Of a stretch of 61,230 nt of DNA, positions 38,521 through 48,738 are shown piece by piece. The translations under genes and the position numbers were made by a program. The DNA is taken from positions 1 to 61,230 of IMG/VR virus record IMGVR_UViG_3300042887_000389; one strand, 5' to 3'. The notes beneath the pieces were generated by a model, which ran no database searches, was not told the DNA's origin, and saw only the letters and a list, made by a program, of their open reading frames with translations. Within the stretch, counting starts at the first letter, position 1. The number at the start of each line of letters is the position of its first letter. The stretch is from a virus.

Positions 38521-39444
38521 ATGGCATACATCACTCAAGAGAAATACTACGAAAATAATGGGGTTGCTCCTATAGATGCAAACTGGGGATCATATCAGTA
38601 TGTTAGTCTACAGGACATTGTCAACAATTTCTTGTTGATGTATTCAGGCAATCACTCATTAGTAAATAATGAAGAGCGATATAAAATTTTGTTTCATGCC
38701 AAGAGAGCAATACAAGAACTAAACTATGATGCGTTTAAGCAAATAAAAGTTCTTGAGCTTACTGTGGACGATACGCTTAAGTACATTCTACCGTCAGACT
38801 ATGTGAACTGGGTTAGGGTAAACCTATACAAGGATGGATACCTAAGACCATTGACTGAGAACATTCAGGTGCTTTCTGCTAAGGCGTACTTGCAGGACAA
38901 CACCGGTAAGATACTATTTGATAATCAGGGCAATGCATTGTCTCCTGAGTTTTCTGAGATTGACTTGCAGAGATTAGAGGGTGTTAAGAAGAGTATTTAC
39001 TTGAACCCTCAGAGTGCTTATGATGGTCAGGAGGGTTGGAACCTAGATGGCAACTGGTATTTTGAATATGGCATTGGTGCTAGATATGGTCTTAATAATG
39101 AGACTGCTAACTTCAACCCTACATTTAATATTGATGCTAAGAGTGGTGTAATTAACTTTAACTCAGGCATGTATGGCCAGTCAGTGATATTGGAGTACAT
39201 ATCAGATGGCATGGAGAATGGTGATGATTTAAGTATTAGCGTAAATAAATTGTTTGAAAAGTTTATTTATTCGTACATTACGTATGAGATTCTAAATGCT
39301 AAACTTGGAGTTCAGGAATATATTGTGAACCGTGCAAGAAAAGAGAAGACTGCTCTTTTGAGAAACTCTAAAATCAGATTAAGCAACATTCATCCAGGTA
39401 GACTATTGATGAACCTACGTGGTATGGACAAGTGGTTGAAATAA
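38521..39444 (+). CDS. Tail tubular/adaptor-type structural protein (307 aa)
   Basis: A 307-residue protein starting MAYITQEKYYENNGV, with RYKILFHAKRAIQELNYDAF and LPSDYVNWVRVNLYKDG, like the adaptor (ring) proteins that follow the portal-linked connector. It starts two bases after the upstream stop. Role inferred from sequence resemblance and position. Confidence 0.7.
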   Translation: MAYITQEKYYENNGVAPIDANWGSYQYVSLQDIVNNFLLMYSGNHSLVNNEERYKILFHAKRAIQELNYDAFKQIKVLELTVDDTLKYILPSDYVNWVRVNLYKDGYLRPLTENIQVLSAKAYLQDNTGKILFDNQGNALSPEFSEIDLQRLEGVKKSIYLNPQSAYDGQEGWNLDGNWYFEYGIGARYGLNNETANFNPTFNIDAKSGVINFNSGMYGQSVILEYISDGMENGDDLSISVNKLFEKFIYSYITYEILNAKLGVQEYIVNRARKEKTALLRNSKIRLSNIHPGRLLMNLRGMDKWLK

Positions 39445-39445
39445 T

Positions 39446-42400
39446 ATGGCGAATATCACAAGGAACTTCATAGCTGGTAGAATGAATAAAGTCGTTGATG
39501 AACGACTTATTCCTGATGGAGAGTATATTGATGCTCTTAATGTTCGCATGGGTTCTACTGAGAACTCAGAGATTGGTGTTATTGAGAACACTAAAGGGAA
39601 CACCAAACTAACCACGCTAAAGTACATTAATGGAACAGCACTTAGCGCATCTGCTAGATGTATAGGTACTATAACTGACAATACAAACGAAACTATCTAT
39701 TGGTTTATTCATGACTCAAACTTTCCTGTAGGTGCTACAGGCAAGCTTGACATGATTGTGTCGTTCAATGTGTACAACAACATATTGACATACCACTTGA
39801 TTAGCATCAACGATGGTGGAGGAGTTAATACCACGCTAAACTTTAACCCCGGATATCTTATTACAGGGGTAAATATTATTGACAACTTATTATTTTTTAC
39901 AGACGATTACAATCCACCTAGGGTAATTAACTTAGATAAGAACTATCCTGATCCTGTGGGAAACATAGACCAGTTTAGTGCTGAGTCTATTCTTGTTATT
40001 AAGAAGCCGCCAGTAGAGTCTCCTAGTGTAGAACTTATAAATACTGGGGATCAGGAGAACTTCTTGGAGAGCAGGTTCATTTGCTTTGCTTACCGATATC
40101 AGTATGAGGATGGCGAGTATTCGGCTACATCTCAGTGGTCTGACCCTGCGTTTCAACCTAAGCCATTTAGTTTTAGCATTAACAGCTATCTAAATGATGG
40201 TATGCAGAACCAGTACAACACTGCAATCGTAACTTACAATACTGGTGGTCCGCTTGTTAAAGGCATTGACTTGCTATTTAAGGAGACCACAAGCAATGTA
40301 ATTAAGGTCATTGAAAAGATAAATAAAGCTGTTGCTGGCTTATCTGACAATGTTGATGAAGAATTTACGTTTACAAACAGCAAGATATTTACAATACTCC
40401 CTGAGAGCGAGCTGTCTAGACTATTCGACAATGTTCCACTTCTAGCTAAGGCTCAAACTATTATGGGCAATAGACTGATGTATGGAAACTACGTTGAGGG
40501 GTATGACATGATAGATGATGATGGTAACCCAGTTGAGTTGGGGTACTCTACTACATTGCTATCTGAAGAGATAAATAACATTGAGATTAATGATTCATTT
40601 GATTTTGGATTATATAATTTTGGTGCTATTCCTCCTGTATTTTTTGAGACGATTCCTGACTCTGTGGTATATTTGGAACTTGATGGTCTTGAACTTGTTG
40701 AAGGTGCCTCTATTACAGTGGATATGACTTTTGATCATTATTCTTTTACTGGATTTGTACCATCATTCCCTACGGAAACCAATGACAATATATCCCTTAC
40801 ATTCTCATTTATTTTACCTAAGTCTTACAGCTCAGTATATGAGATGGCTTTTAGTCTAGAGTTTAAAGATGCTATCGGTTATCTAGGAATCACTAGTAAT
40901 ATTGAGCCTGTTGTTGATGCATGTGATGGTACTACTTTTACTGATCAGTTCAATTGTGCGCTTTCAACTAATCTAGGCGTATTAACTAAAACTGACAGTG
41001 GTATTAATGTTCCTGGTCAAGGTATTGGTATAATTACAACACCTGATAGTACACAGATTGGATTGCAATTGCTTACCATGAGGTATGTTGATAACACAGT
41101 TTCACCTAGTCCAAGCGTATGGGAGTATTACTCATACAGCTTTGTTGAGGCATTTTATCAAAAGATAAATACACCTAGAAGTTTACATAGCAATAGAGGA
41201 TATGAGATTGGCATTGTTTACATGGATGATTTTAACAGATCAACCACTGCATTAGTAAGTCCAAACAATACGGTTCACGTACCATGTTCTGCATCTGATA
41301 ATAAAAACTCTATTCAGGTAACTATCCCTACTGCACAGAAGCCACCATACTGGGCTACAAGATACAAGTTTGTTATCAAGCCAGACGAGGACACGTACGA
41401 TACTATTTATAGCAGCATATTCTTCAATGATCCATCAACTAATAATACTTACTTCTTACTTGAAGGCGAGAATGCTAGGAAGGTTCAAGCTGGAGATAGG
41501 CTTATAGTAAAAGCAGATACGAATGGTGCTACTAACAGATGTGTATACGCTACTGTGCTTGAAAAAGAATCTCAAGTAGCAGGATTTGTTGAGATACCAA
41601 GCCCTACTGATCCAACTGTGGATATAGCTGTTCCGGCTGGCGTATACATAAAGATTAATCCAAATAACTTTTCTACTGTAACTGATTACAATTCTATTGT
41701 ATCAGCTGGAACAATTGAGGTAGATCAAAATATACAGGGAGGATACCCTAAGTTAGCCTACCCAATGAACATAAAAAAGGAGGCTGGGTATGATCCTTCT
41801 AACCCTACATGGGAGTATGAGGATTATACTGTTCCTGCTGGTAGTAGAATACAGATAAACCTTAAGTTCCAAAGACTTGGTGTTGGCAAAGGTAATGGGT
41901 CTTGTGAAACTAGGATATATACCCTAGAGAAAACCATGATTGCATCCGCAAACTATGACAACATGTTGGAATGGTTTAATGGAGACAATGTTCAGATTAT
42001 TCTTGATCAAGGTATTCAAGATGTAGGTGGAACTGGATGTGAGATTGAGAATGAGTATCTTGGAACTGAATTAGGGGTTTATAATTATACTACAGGACCA
42101 GCAACAAGTGCTATTGCAACTCCTTTAACATGTACTAATAAGTATCGATTCGCTAGAAACACAGTGACTAATGAGTTGACACTAGTTATGTCTGGAACAG
42201 TTAGATGTAATGGTGAGTTCTATAGAGAAGGAAGGAGATCTAGTATAATTGCTACTATTGATGTATTTAGAGCTGATAATATAATCATATTTGAGACTGA
42301 GCCAATAGATGCATCTCCAGATATTTTCTTTGAGAATGAGTTATCTCTACCTATTGTAAATGGGTTTCATACTGGGAACATACAGAATCAAACATCTTCT

Positions 42401-43912
42401 GTACCAGCTATAATTGATACCAAATTCTTTAACTGCTTTACATTTGGTAACGGAGCGGAGAGTTATAAGATTCTTGACTCAATCATTGGTAGGACACTAT
42501 CTCTTGGTAATAGAGTTACAGCAGTCGCTGCTCAAGACTACCAGAGAGTTAGAAGGTTTGCTGATATCACCTATAGCGGTGTCTATAACTTTGAGTCCAA
42601 TGTTAATAAGTTAAATGAGTTTAACCTTGGTCTACTTAACTATAAGTACCTTGAGGTGGCATTTGGCCCTATCTACATTCTAGATAGTAGTGAGACTAAT
42701 GTGCTTGTACTACAGGAGGATAAGATATCTTATGTGCTTGCTAGTAAGAACTTGATTTCAGATTCTTCTGGTGGGGGTACAATCGCTTCAATACCACAGA
42801 TACTTGGTACTCAGATTGCTAGAACAGAAGAGTATGGAATTAGCTTCCACCCAGAGAGTTATGTGCAGTGGGGACCTGACAAGTTCTTTACAGATGTAAA
42901 GCGTGGTGCTGTGCTTAATTTAAAGGGAGACCAACTTATTGTGATATCAGATTTTGGAATGAGGACTTGGTTTAGAGATGAGTTTATTGAATCATTTAAT
43001 ACTCAGAAACTAGGTGGCTATGATCCGTATCTAAATGAATACGTTTTGACTACGAACTCTGAGGAGTTACCTATACCAATTGATTGCATAGCTTGCGGAG
43101 TATCTCAGACATTTACTATACCAACTGGAAACACGTTTTCTTACTGCGTTGACCTTGGTCAACCTGTTGGTGTAACAAATATCAACTATAGTGTCCCTGC
43201 TGGATCTGCATCTAACTTTACCATATCTGTAACTTACGATGGTAATGTTGTAACATCTGGACTTGTATCTACATCTGGAAGTTTACAATTTGAAAAGGAT
43301 AAGAACAATGTGAATGTAGCGACTGTAACTATTGTTGCTAGTGGTCCACTTGAGATTACTGTAGTTCCTAACTGCCCTATTCAGGAGACTTTAACTATTG
43401 TAAAAGTTACATTGACTAGCGTGGTGGATGCAGGCAAGTTTATACATAATGAGTACAGATATACTGATGGAACTTATGTATCACCATTGCAATCTACTTT
43501 TGTTACCTTTGCTGTAGATGATTCAAGTCCTGTGGTTTCGCAGTATGAAATAATATCTGGTCCTCAAGGGTTTGGAGGGATACCAACAAATGGTTCAAAC
43601 TTACAGATTATATCGAATAAGATTGTTCCAGATACATTTGATTTTGTTTTAGGTCAAGATAAGTTTAGATATTTGCGTAGCAATACCTTATATCCAAATA
43701 CTTCTGTTGGCATTTCAGGATTACTAGCAGCATCTACGGTTGTTAGTCCGATAACAGGAAGTGCAGGATTTTATTCAGGAACTTTCAGTGTGCCTATCAG
43801 TGGAAATTATCTTTATCTAATTTGGGATTATAGAAATTCATTGTCTGTAAATCTTTGCTACTCTAATACAACTACTCAAGACGCATGCTGCGGCTGCGAA
43901 GAACCAACTTAA
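39446..43912 (+). CDS. Tail stabilisation/needle-complex protein (1488 aa)
   Basis: A 1488-residue beta-rich protein starting MANITRNFIAGRMNKVVDERLIPDGEYIDALN, with IDNLLFFTDDYNPPRVINL, a pattern I recall from the large tail stabilisation protein of crAss-like phages (P22 gp10-like propeller). C-terminal part is Ig-like with clustered Cys (IDCIACGVS and DACCGCEE at the end). It links portal-connector and tail. Confidence 0.75.
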   Translation: MANITRNFIAGRMNKVVDERLIPDGEYIDALNVRMGSTENSEIGVIENTKGNTKLTTLKYINGTALSASARCIGTITDNTNETIYWFIHDSNFPVGATGKLDMIVSFNVYNNILTYHLISINDGGGVNTTLNFNPGYLITGVNIIDNLLFFTDDYNPPRVINLDKNYPDPVGNIDQFSAESILVIKKPPVESPSVELINTGDQENFLESRFICFAYRYQYEDGEYSATSQWSDPAFQPKPFSFSINSYLNDGMQNQYNTAIVTYNTGGPLVKGIDLLFKETTSNVIKVIEKINKAVAGLSDNVDEEFTFTNSKIFTILPESELSRLFDNVPLLAKAQTIMGNRLMYGNYVEGYDMIDDDGNPVELGYSTTLLSEEINNIEINDSFDFGLYNFGAIPPVFFETIPDSVVYLELDGLELVEGASITVDMTFDHYSFTGFVPSFPTETNDNISLTFSFILPKSYSSVYEMAFSLEFKDAIGYLGITSNIEPVVDACDGTTFTDQFNCALSTNLGVLTKTDSGINVPGQGIGIITTPDSTQIGLQLLTMRYVDNTVSPSPSVWEYYSYSFVEAFYQKINTPRSLHSNRGYEIGIVYMDDFNRSTTALVSPNNTVHVPCSASDNKNSIQVTIPTAQKPPYWATRYKFVIKPDEDTYDTIYSSIFFNDPSTNNTYFLLEGENARKVQAGDRLIVKADTNGATNRCVYATVLEKESQVAGFVEIPSPTDPTVDIAVPAGVYIKINPNNFSTVTDYNSIVSAGTIEVDQNIQGGYPKLAYPMNIKKEAGYDPSNPTWEYEDYTVPAGSRIQINLKFQRLGVGKGNGSCETRIYTLEKTMIASANYDNMLEWFNGDNVQIILDQGIQDVGGTGCEIENEYLGTELGVYNYTTGPATSAIATPLTCTNKYRFARNTVTNELTLVMSGTVRCNGEFYREGRRSSIIATIDVFRADNIIIFETEPIDASPDIFFENELSLPIVNGFHTGNIQNQTSSVPAIIDTKFFNCFTFGNGAESYKILDSIIGRTLSLGNRVTAVAAQDYQRVRRFADITYSGVYNFESNVNKLNEFNLGLLNYKYLEVAFGPIYILDSSETNVLVLQEDKISYVLASKNLISDSSGGGTIASIPQILGTQIARTEEYGISFHPESYVQWGPDKFFTDVKRGAVLNLKGDQLIVISDFGMRTWFRDEFIESFNTQKLGGYDPYLNEYVLTTNSEELPIPIDCIACGVSQTFTIPTGNTFSYCVDLGQPVGVTNINYSVPAGSASNFTISVTYDGNVVTSGLVSTSGSLQFEKDKNNVNVATVTIVASGPLEITVVPNCPIQETLTIVKVTLTSVVDAGKFIHNEYRYTDGTYVSPLQSTFVTFAVDDSSPVVSQYEIISGPQGFGGIPTNGSNLQIISNKIVPDTFDFVLGQDKFRYLRSNTLYPNTSVGISGLLAASTVVSPITGSAGFYSGTFSVPISGNYLYLIWDYRNSLSVNLCYSNTTTQDACCGCEEPT

Positions 43913-43913
43913 T

Positions 43914-45125
43914 ATGGCAACATCAGGAACATATTATTTAGATGCCCCATCACTTAGCAGTGCTACCGTGGTATATTCAAATGCTGCTCTAACTACAGTT
44001 GCTGCAAATGGATTTTATTCTGATGGTGCTATTGTTAGGGAGCAAGTATCAGGAGTGTTATTGCCTCAGCAAAATTGTCTTGCTTGTTCAATTCCATGTG
44101 GAGGTACTACAATAACTGCTAATGGTGGACAGGGTATATACTACTTGAATACTGAATTAGGTACAAATACTGGAGCGGTAGTAATTGAGTTTGATGCGCT
44201 ATCTGTTCCAAAGGGAATAGTAGCAGTATACAATAGCACTATTTATAATGGGGTATCTTCTCCTAACTACGGATGGTTACAAGGTACAGCAGGAATAGCC
44301 ACATACATTGGAGCTACAGGTTCTGATTGTGGGATAGTCGCAAACTCACCATTTACTTTAAATGAATTCCAGTATGATGGATCTATTTTTGTTTCTCTTG
44401 GTACTACAGAGGTTGTTACCATAACTTCAGGTCAGACAGAATTAACTGCATCTGCACCTGGAAGTACAATAATGGTTATACCAAAGACTGCTGCAAGCCC
44501 ATCAATATTAAACTTAAGTTTTATTGGACCATGCGTAAGTACTTCGTTCAGTGTATCAGTATCATGTCCAGCGGCATTGCCATCATTCGCTTCTAGCACA
44601 GTAAATGCAGGAAGTGCTACAGCATGTTCTGACACTATTGATCAAACTTATTATGTGGCTTATGTCAATGGAGGTGCTGGTGTACTTGGGTTATATGACT
44701 TAGTATTTAGTGATGCTAATGGTCAATCTAAGCTTAGTGCAGGATACTATAAGACCACTGCTGCTGGCGCAAACAATTGGTTTCAAGTAGATGCCAATGG
44801 TGTAATTATTGCATTTGGTAATTGTTCATCTAATACATTCACAGTATATTTTGATGTGACTACAAATCCAAATACTTACGGATGGGGTAGTTCATCTGCT
44901 GCTTGTGCAGGAACTGGTACACCTTTGACAGTGTACATCACTGGAACAGAACCATCACTATACGATGTGTTTCTTGCAGGTAAGGTTCTATACACAAACG
45001 TAGGGCTTACTACACCATTGAATGGTAACAATACACACTATAAGACTGTATCAGCTCCTGCTTCAGGAGAGACATTATTAATCGATGGAGTTGGGGTAAT
45101 TTCAACTTGGGGAGGACCTTGTTAA
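43914..45125 (+). CDS. Repetitive Cys-containing tail/surface protein (403 aa)
   Basis: A 403-residue Ser/Thr/Gly-rich beta protein. A repeated unit, roughly a strand, LTT or similar, a Tyr, a strand and GV[IL] followed by a Cys, occurs three times: near residues 20-55 (VVYSNAALTTVAANGFYSD), near 260-300, and near 345-403 (VLYTNVGLTTPLNGN, ending GGPC). Other Cys are at CLACSIPC. Likely tail spike or adhesion protein. Directly after the stabilisation protein. Confidence 0.68.
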   Translation: MATSGTYYLDAPSLSSATVVYSNAALTTVAANGFYSDGAIVREQVSGVLLPQQNCLACSIPCGGTTITANGGQGIYYLNTELGTNTGAVVIEFDALSVPKGIVAVYNSTIYNGVSSPNYGWLQGTAGIATYIGATGSDCGIVANSPFTLNEFQYDGSIFVSLGTTEVVTITSGQTELTASAPGSTIMVIPKTAASPSILNLSFIGPCVSTSFSVSVSCPAALPSFASSTVNAGSATACSDTIDQTYYVAYVNGGAGVLGLYDLVFSDANGQSKLSAGYYKTTAAGANNWFQVDANGVIIAFGNCSSNTFTVYFDVTTNPNTYGWGSSSAACAGTGTPLTVYITGTEPSLYDVFLAGKVLYTNVGLTTPLNGNNTHYKTVSAPASGETLLIDGVGVISTWGGPC

Positions 45126-45128
45126 ACT

Positions 45129-45935
45129 ATGGCAAATTATACACTATCATATAGCGAATCATCACAGGGGTGGCCTTCATTCTACTCCTTCATTCCGGAC
45201 TACATGGTCGGGATGAACAACTACTTCTATACTTTCAAGGGAGGGAACTTGTATCGTCACAATGTGAATGAGACTAGAAATAATTTCTATGGTACTCAGT
45301 ACACTTCTAGAATACAGAGTGTGTTTAACACATCTCCTCTTGAGAATAAGATATTCAAGACCATAAATCTTGAGGGTAATCATAGTTGGGCAACACTAGC
45401 TGAGACCGATATACAGACCTCTGGCTTCATCGAATCAGCATGGTATGAGAAGAAGGAGGCATCATGGTTTGCGTTCGTTAGAAACGCTGGAACAGTGCCA
45501 GCGCAGCCATCAGAGTATGCGCTTAGATCAGTGAATGGTATTGGGCTAAGTCAGAATGTGACTGGTGCTGCATCAGCATTGAACGTATCGTTTCCTATAT
45601 CACCTGACCTAACTGAGATTGGTAGCATTGTTAGTGTTGGCGATTACTTGTATTATAGCCTACCTCCTAATTACAGTACTCCTGTGTTATGTGGGCAGAT
45701 TACAAGTATTGTAGTTGACTATCCAGCAGGAAATAATAGGATTGTAGTGAATGCATCAATAGCAGGTGGTAGTGTACCAGGTATAACTAACCCATTCTTT
45801 ATGTATATTAAGGGGTCCGTAGCGGAGTCTCATGGTGTGCTAGGACACTATTGCGTATTCACATTAGAGAACAATAGAGTGGATAAGGTGGAGCTATTTG
45901 CAGTTGAGTCTGAAGTAATGAAAAGTTATCCTTAA
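45129..45935 (+). CDS. Structural tail protein (268 aa)
   Basis: A 268-residue protein with QGWPSFYSFIPDYMVGMNNYFYTFKGG and SVFNTSPLENKIFKTINLEGN, a pattern I recall from tail structural proteins of short-tailed phages of aquatic bacteria. It lies within the tail operon. Exact site in the tail unknown. Confidence 0.7.
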   Translation: MANYTLSYSESSQGWPSFYSFIPDYMVGMNNYFYTFKGGNLYRHNVNETRNNFYGTQYTSRIQSVFNTSPLENKIFKTINLEGNHSWATLAETDIQTSGFIESAWYEKKEASWFAFVRNAGTVPAQPSEYALRSVNGIGLSQNVTGAASALNVSFPISPDLTEIGSIVSVGDYLYYSLPPNYSTPVLCGQITSIVVDYPAGNNRIVVNASIAGGSVPGITNPFFMYIKGSVAESHGVLGHYCVFTLENNRVDKVELFAVESEVMKSYP

Positions 45936-45939
45936 ATTT

Positions 45940-46350
45940 ATGGGAATATTATTAAGGCAACTAAATGCAAATGACTACGATGACATCCTAGTGGGATGGT
46001 GGAAGGATTGGGGATTGGACGCACCTAGTAGAGACTTCTTGCCTGATGATGGTACTAGTGGATTGATTGTGTTTGATGGTGATGAACCAGTATGTGCTGG
46101 GTTTATGTATACCATGAATGCAAAGGTTGCTTGGGTTGAGTGGATAGTATCTAGCAAGACCTATAGAAAGAAGCCAGCCAGAAAGGAGTGTATAGATTTA
46201 TTGATTTACACCCTTACTCAGGTTTGCAAAAGTAAAGGAGCTAAGTATGTGTTCTCAAACAATAACAATAAGCATTTGATTGATAGCTTCATTAATAGTG
46301 GGTATGTCAAGGGATGTACAAATTCAACAGAGTTAATAAAAATATTATAA
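45940..46350 (+). CDS. GNAT-type N-acetyltransferase-like protein
   Basis: A 136-residue protein with the GNAT-like arrangement: strand LIVFDGDEPVCAGFMYTM, helix after WVEWIVSS, acceptor-binding part KECIDLLIYTLTQV, and a C-terminal strand. Such proteins occur in tail operons of T7-like and Bacteroidota phages. Substrate unknown. It ends 1 base before the internal protein gene. Confidence 0.7.
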   Translation: MGILLRQLNANDYDDILVGWWKDWGLDAPSRDFLPDDGTSGLIVFDGDEPVCAGFMYTMNAKVAWVEWIVSSKTYRKKPARKECIDLLIYTLTQVCKSKGAKYVFSNNNNKHLIDSFINSGYVKGCTNSTELIKIL

Positions 46351-46351
46351 C

Positions 46352-47263
46352 ATGGGACTAGAAACAGCAGCCATAATAGGTATATCAACAGCAATAGCAA
46401 GTGCAGGAGCATCTGCTGGACAGGCTGTAAGCGCAGGTCAAGCAGCTAGAAAAGCATCAAGAACTGCTGAAGACGCATTTAATAAGGCGATGAATGAGTT
46501 GAGTGCAAATAGAATTGCAGGGCTCAGCCTACCAAGAGAAGCAATGGAGCGTCAGATTGAGGCTAACCTATCGGCAGGAGCAGACATTACTCAAGCAGGA
46601 AGAGAAAGTGAGAGAGGTGCTGCGGCTATTGCAGGACAGGTATACAGAGGACAGACTGAGGCTCAGAGAGAAATAGCTGGAGATATTGGCAAACAACTAA
46701 TGGGTCTTGAAGCTGCAACTGCTGAGGAGGAGACAAGACTTGCTGGAGCTAGAGCTAATCTAAACTTGGCTGAGGCACAGGGAGCTCAACAAGCTGCTGC
46801 TCAGGCTGGTGCTCAGAGTGCTGCTGCTGTTAAAGGAATATTTACAGGGCTTGAATCAGCAGGTCAGCAATACCTAGAAGCAAGTGAGTTATATAAATCT
46901 AGCGAGGGCGTTAAGCAATATGATAATTTGCTTAAGCAGTACGAGAAAGCCGCAGCAGATAAAACATTAAACAAACAATTTCTAGATCCTACTACAAATC
47001 AGCCTTTGCCATTTAATATGGTCATATCAAAACTAACAGGTAATAGAGATATCGCCAATAAGATAGGGTCAATGGATGCGTTGAATGCTAAAGATTATTT
47101 AATTAAAAGCCCGAACATAATTAATTCAATATCAGGAGATGTATTCTCAAGAGGATATGACCCGGGTATGGACATCTTAGCACCTAAAAGAAATTTGTCA
47201 AGTTCTTTAAATGCATTTTCAAATCCTTCTTTAGGATTTAATACAAACCCATTTGGAAATTAA
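46352..47263 (+). CDS. Ala-rich internal virion protein (303 aa)
   Basis: A 303-residue protein with an N-terminal Ala/Gly-rich hydrophobic segment (AIIGISTAIASAGASAGQ), then long Ala/Gln/Glu-rich helices. This is the layout of T7 gp14-like internal proteins that enter the host with the DNA. It precedes the other two internal protein genes. Confidence 0.72.
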   Translation: MGLETAAIIGISTAIASAGASAGQAVSAGQAARKASRTAEDAFNKAMNELSANRIAGLSLPREAMERQIEANLSAGADITQAGRESERGAAAIAGQVYRGQTEAQREIAGDIGKQLMGLEAATAEEETRLAGARANLNLAEAQGAQQAAAQAGAQSAAAVKGIFTGLESAGQQYLEASELYKSSEGVKQYDNLLKQYEKAAADKTLNKQFLDPTTNQPLPFNMVISKLTGNRDIANKIGSMDALNAKDYLIKSPNIINSISGDVFSRGYDPGMDILAPKRNLSSSLNAFSNPSLGFNTNPFGN

Positions 47264-47266
47264 GGA

Positions 47267-48736
47267 ATGGCTACATACTATAAATTTGCAGAAAGAGAAG
47301 CTGACAGTTTTGTAAACTGGGCAGAGATTGGTAAGGGCCTTACCGACATGCTTCAAGAGCAGATGAAAATCCGTGAGGATAAAAGAACTGCTATTGATAA
47401 GGTCACTAGAGAGAACCTAAAGAGTTTGTCTGAGGCACCTACTGGAGACCATACTAATCTAAATACTTGGACTCTTGATTATGCGGACAATGCAAGACAG
47501 GCTATCCTGTTACAGGATAGACTACTAAAGTCTGGTGCTCTTAAATTAAAAGACTACACTATCATGAGACAGAACCTAAACGATGGTACTGATGAGTTGT
47601 TTAGTGTGATTAAAAACTTTCAAACTGCATTCAAAGAGAAGAGAGACAGGATGATAAGTAATGACCCTGCTAATAAATCTCAAGCGTTTGAGATGGACTT
47701 GATGGCTTATACTGAGCAGTTTGGGGACTTCTCTAAATCAAAGGCTATGATTGATCCAAATAACTTTATGGTTAATATTGGTATCATGGAGCCTGACCCT
47801 GAAAACAAGGGGGTAATGAAGGTTGGTAAGCAGATTGCTCCATCTGGATTCCTAAAGAAGATTCAGAATACCAAGGTTGATTACTTTGATTCTAATGGTG
47901 CGGCTGAGGCTGCAAGTAAAAGTTTTGGTGGGTTTACTGAATCTACTATACAAAGTCTGAACAGACTACAGGGTAAGGTTGTAACGATTGATGATGTAAG
48001 GAAGAGACCTGGATACGAGGAGGCTCTTAATGAAGAGATTAATTCATTCTTCTCTAATCCATTTAACATCACATCTGTACTTACTAACGACCTTGTTAAG
48101 GACAAGAATGGTAAGGCATACGTGTCAAATATATCAGGCAAGGAAGGCAATGTTATTGAGTATGTGTTTGACCCTAAGACAAACTTTTATACGCCAAGGC
48201 TAACAGCGGAGCAAGAGCAGGCTGCTAGAGATTACATGAGACGTAAGATTGAGAGCAGACTTGATATAAAACTTAAGGAGGACCCATTCAATAAGCCACA
48301 GCCTGACATAAAAAAGTCTGAGGAACCATCTGCTGGTGGTAACTATTCAGAAAGTGTTAATCAATTTAAGACCAAATTAAAACAAGTTAAACCGAAAAGA
48401 GATAACTATATATTCACTGGTACTGGAGACGTAACAGTTGAAAACCTTCAAAATCTTTTGAGTTCTGATCCAGCATTAATAGGTAAGTTTAAAGTATCAT
48501 CAGTAGATGATGTGGTAACAGTTACTGATAATGATGATGTTCTAATTGGTTCTTATGACTTGTCGAAAACAGATGCACGAAATAAAGGAACTGATTTTTT
48601 TAAGCAAAGAGAAAGATATCTAGATGACTTAATTAATCGAGTAACAAATTATTCAATCTCTAAGGACCCAACAATTATTGGTGTATCTTTGATGACAGGA
48701 CAACAGACAGGAGGGGCTTCACGATTTAATCCTTAA
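47267..48736 (+). CDS. Internal/ejected virion protein candidate (489 aa)
   Basis: A 489-residue charged, helical protein (MATYYKFAEREADSFVNWA ...) between the Ala-rich internal protein and the giant protein. No enzymatic motif. By position it is probably an internal virion protein or cargo of the capsid. Confidence 0.65.
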   Translation: MATYYKFAEREADSFVNWAEIGKGLTDMLQEQMKIREDKRTAIDKVTRENLKSLSEAPTGDHTNLNTWTLDYADNARQAILLQDRLLKSGALKLKDYTIMRQNLNDGTDELFSVIKNFQTAFKEKRDRMISNDPANKSQAFEMDLMAYTEQFGDFSKSKAMIDPNNFMVNIGIMEPDPENKGVMKVGKQIAPSGFLKKIQNTKVDYFDSNGAAEAASKSFGGFTESTIQSLNRLQGKVVTIDDVRKRPGYEEALNEEINSFFSNPFNITSVLTNDLVKDKNGKAYVSNISGKEGNVIEYVFDPKTNFYTPRLTAEQEQAARDYMRRKIESRLDIKLKEDPFNKPQPDIKKSEEPSAGGNYSESVNQFKTKLKQVKPKRDNYIFTGTGDVTVENLQNLLSSDPALIGKFKVSSVDDVVTVTDNDDVLIGSYDLSKTDARNKGTDFFKQRERYLDDLINRVTNYSISKDPTIIGVSLMTGQQTGGASRFNP

Positions 48737-48738
48737 AA

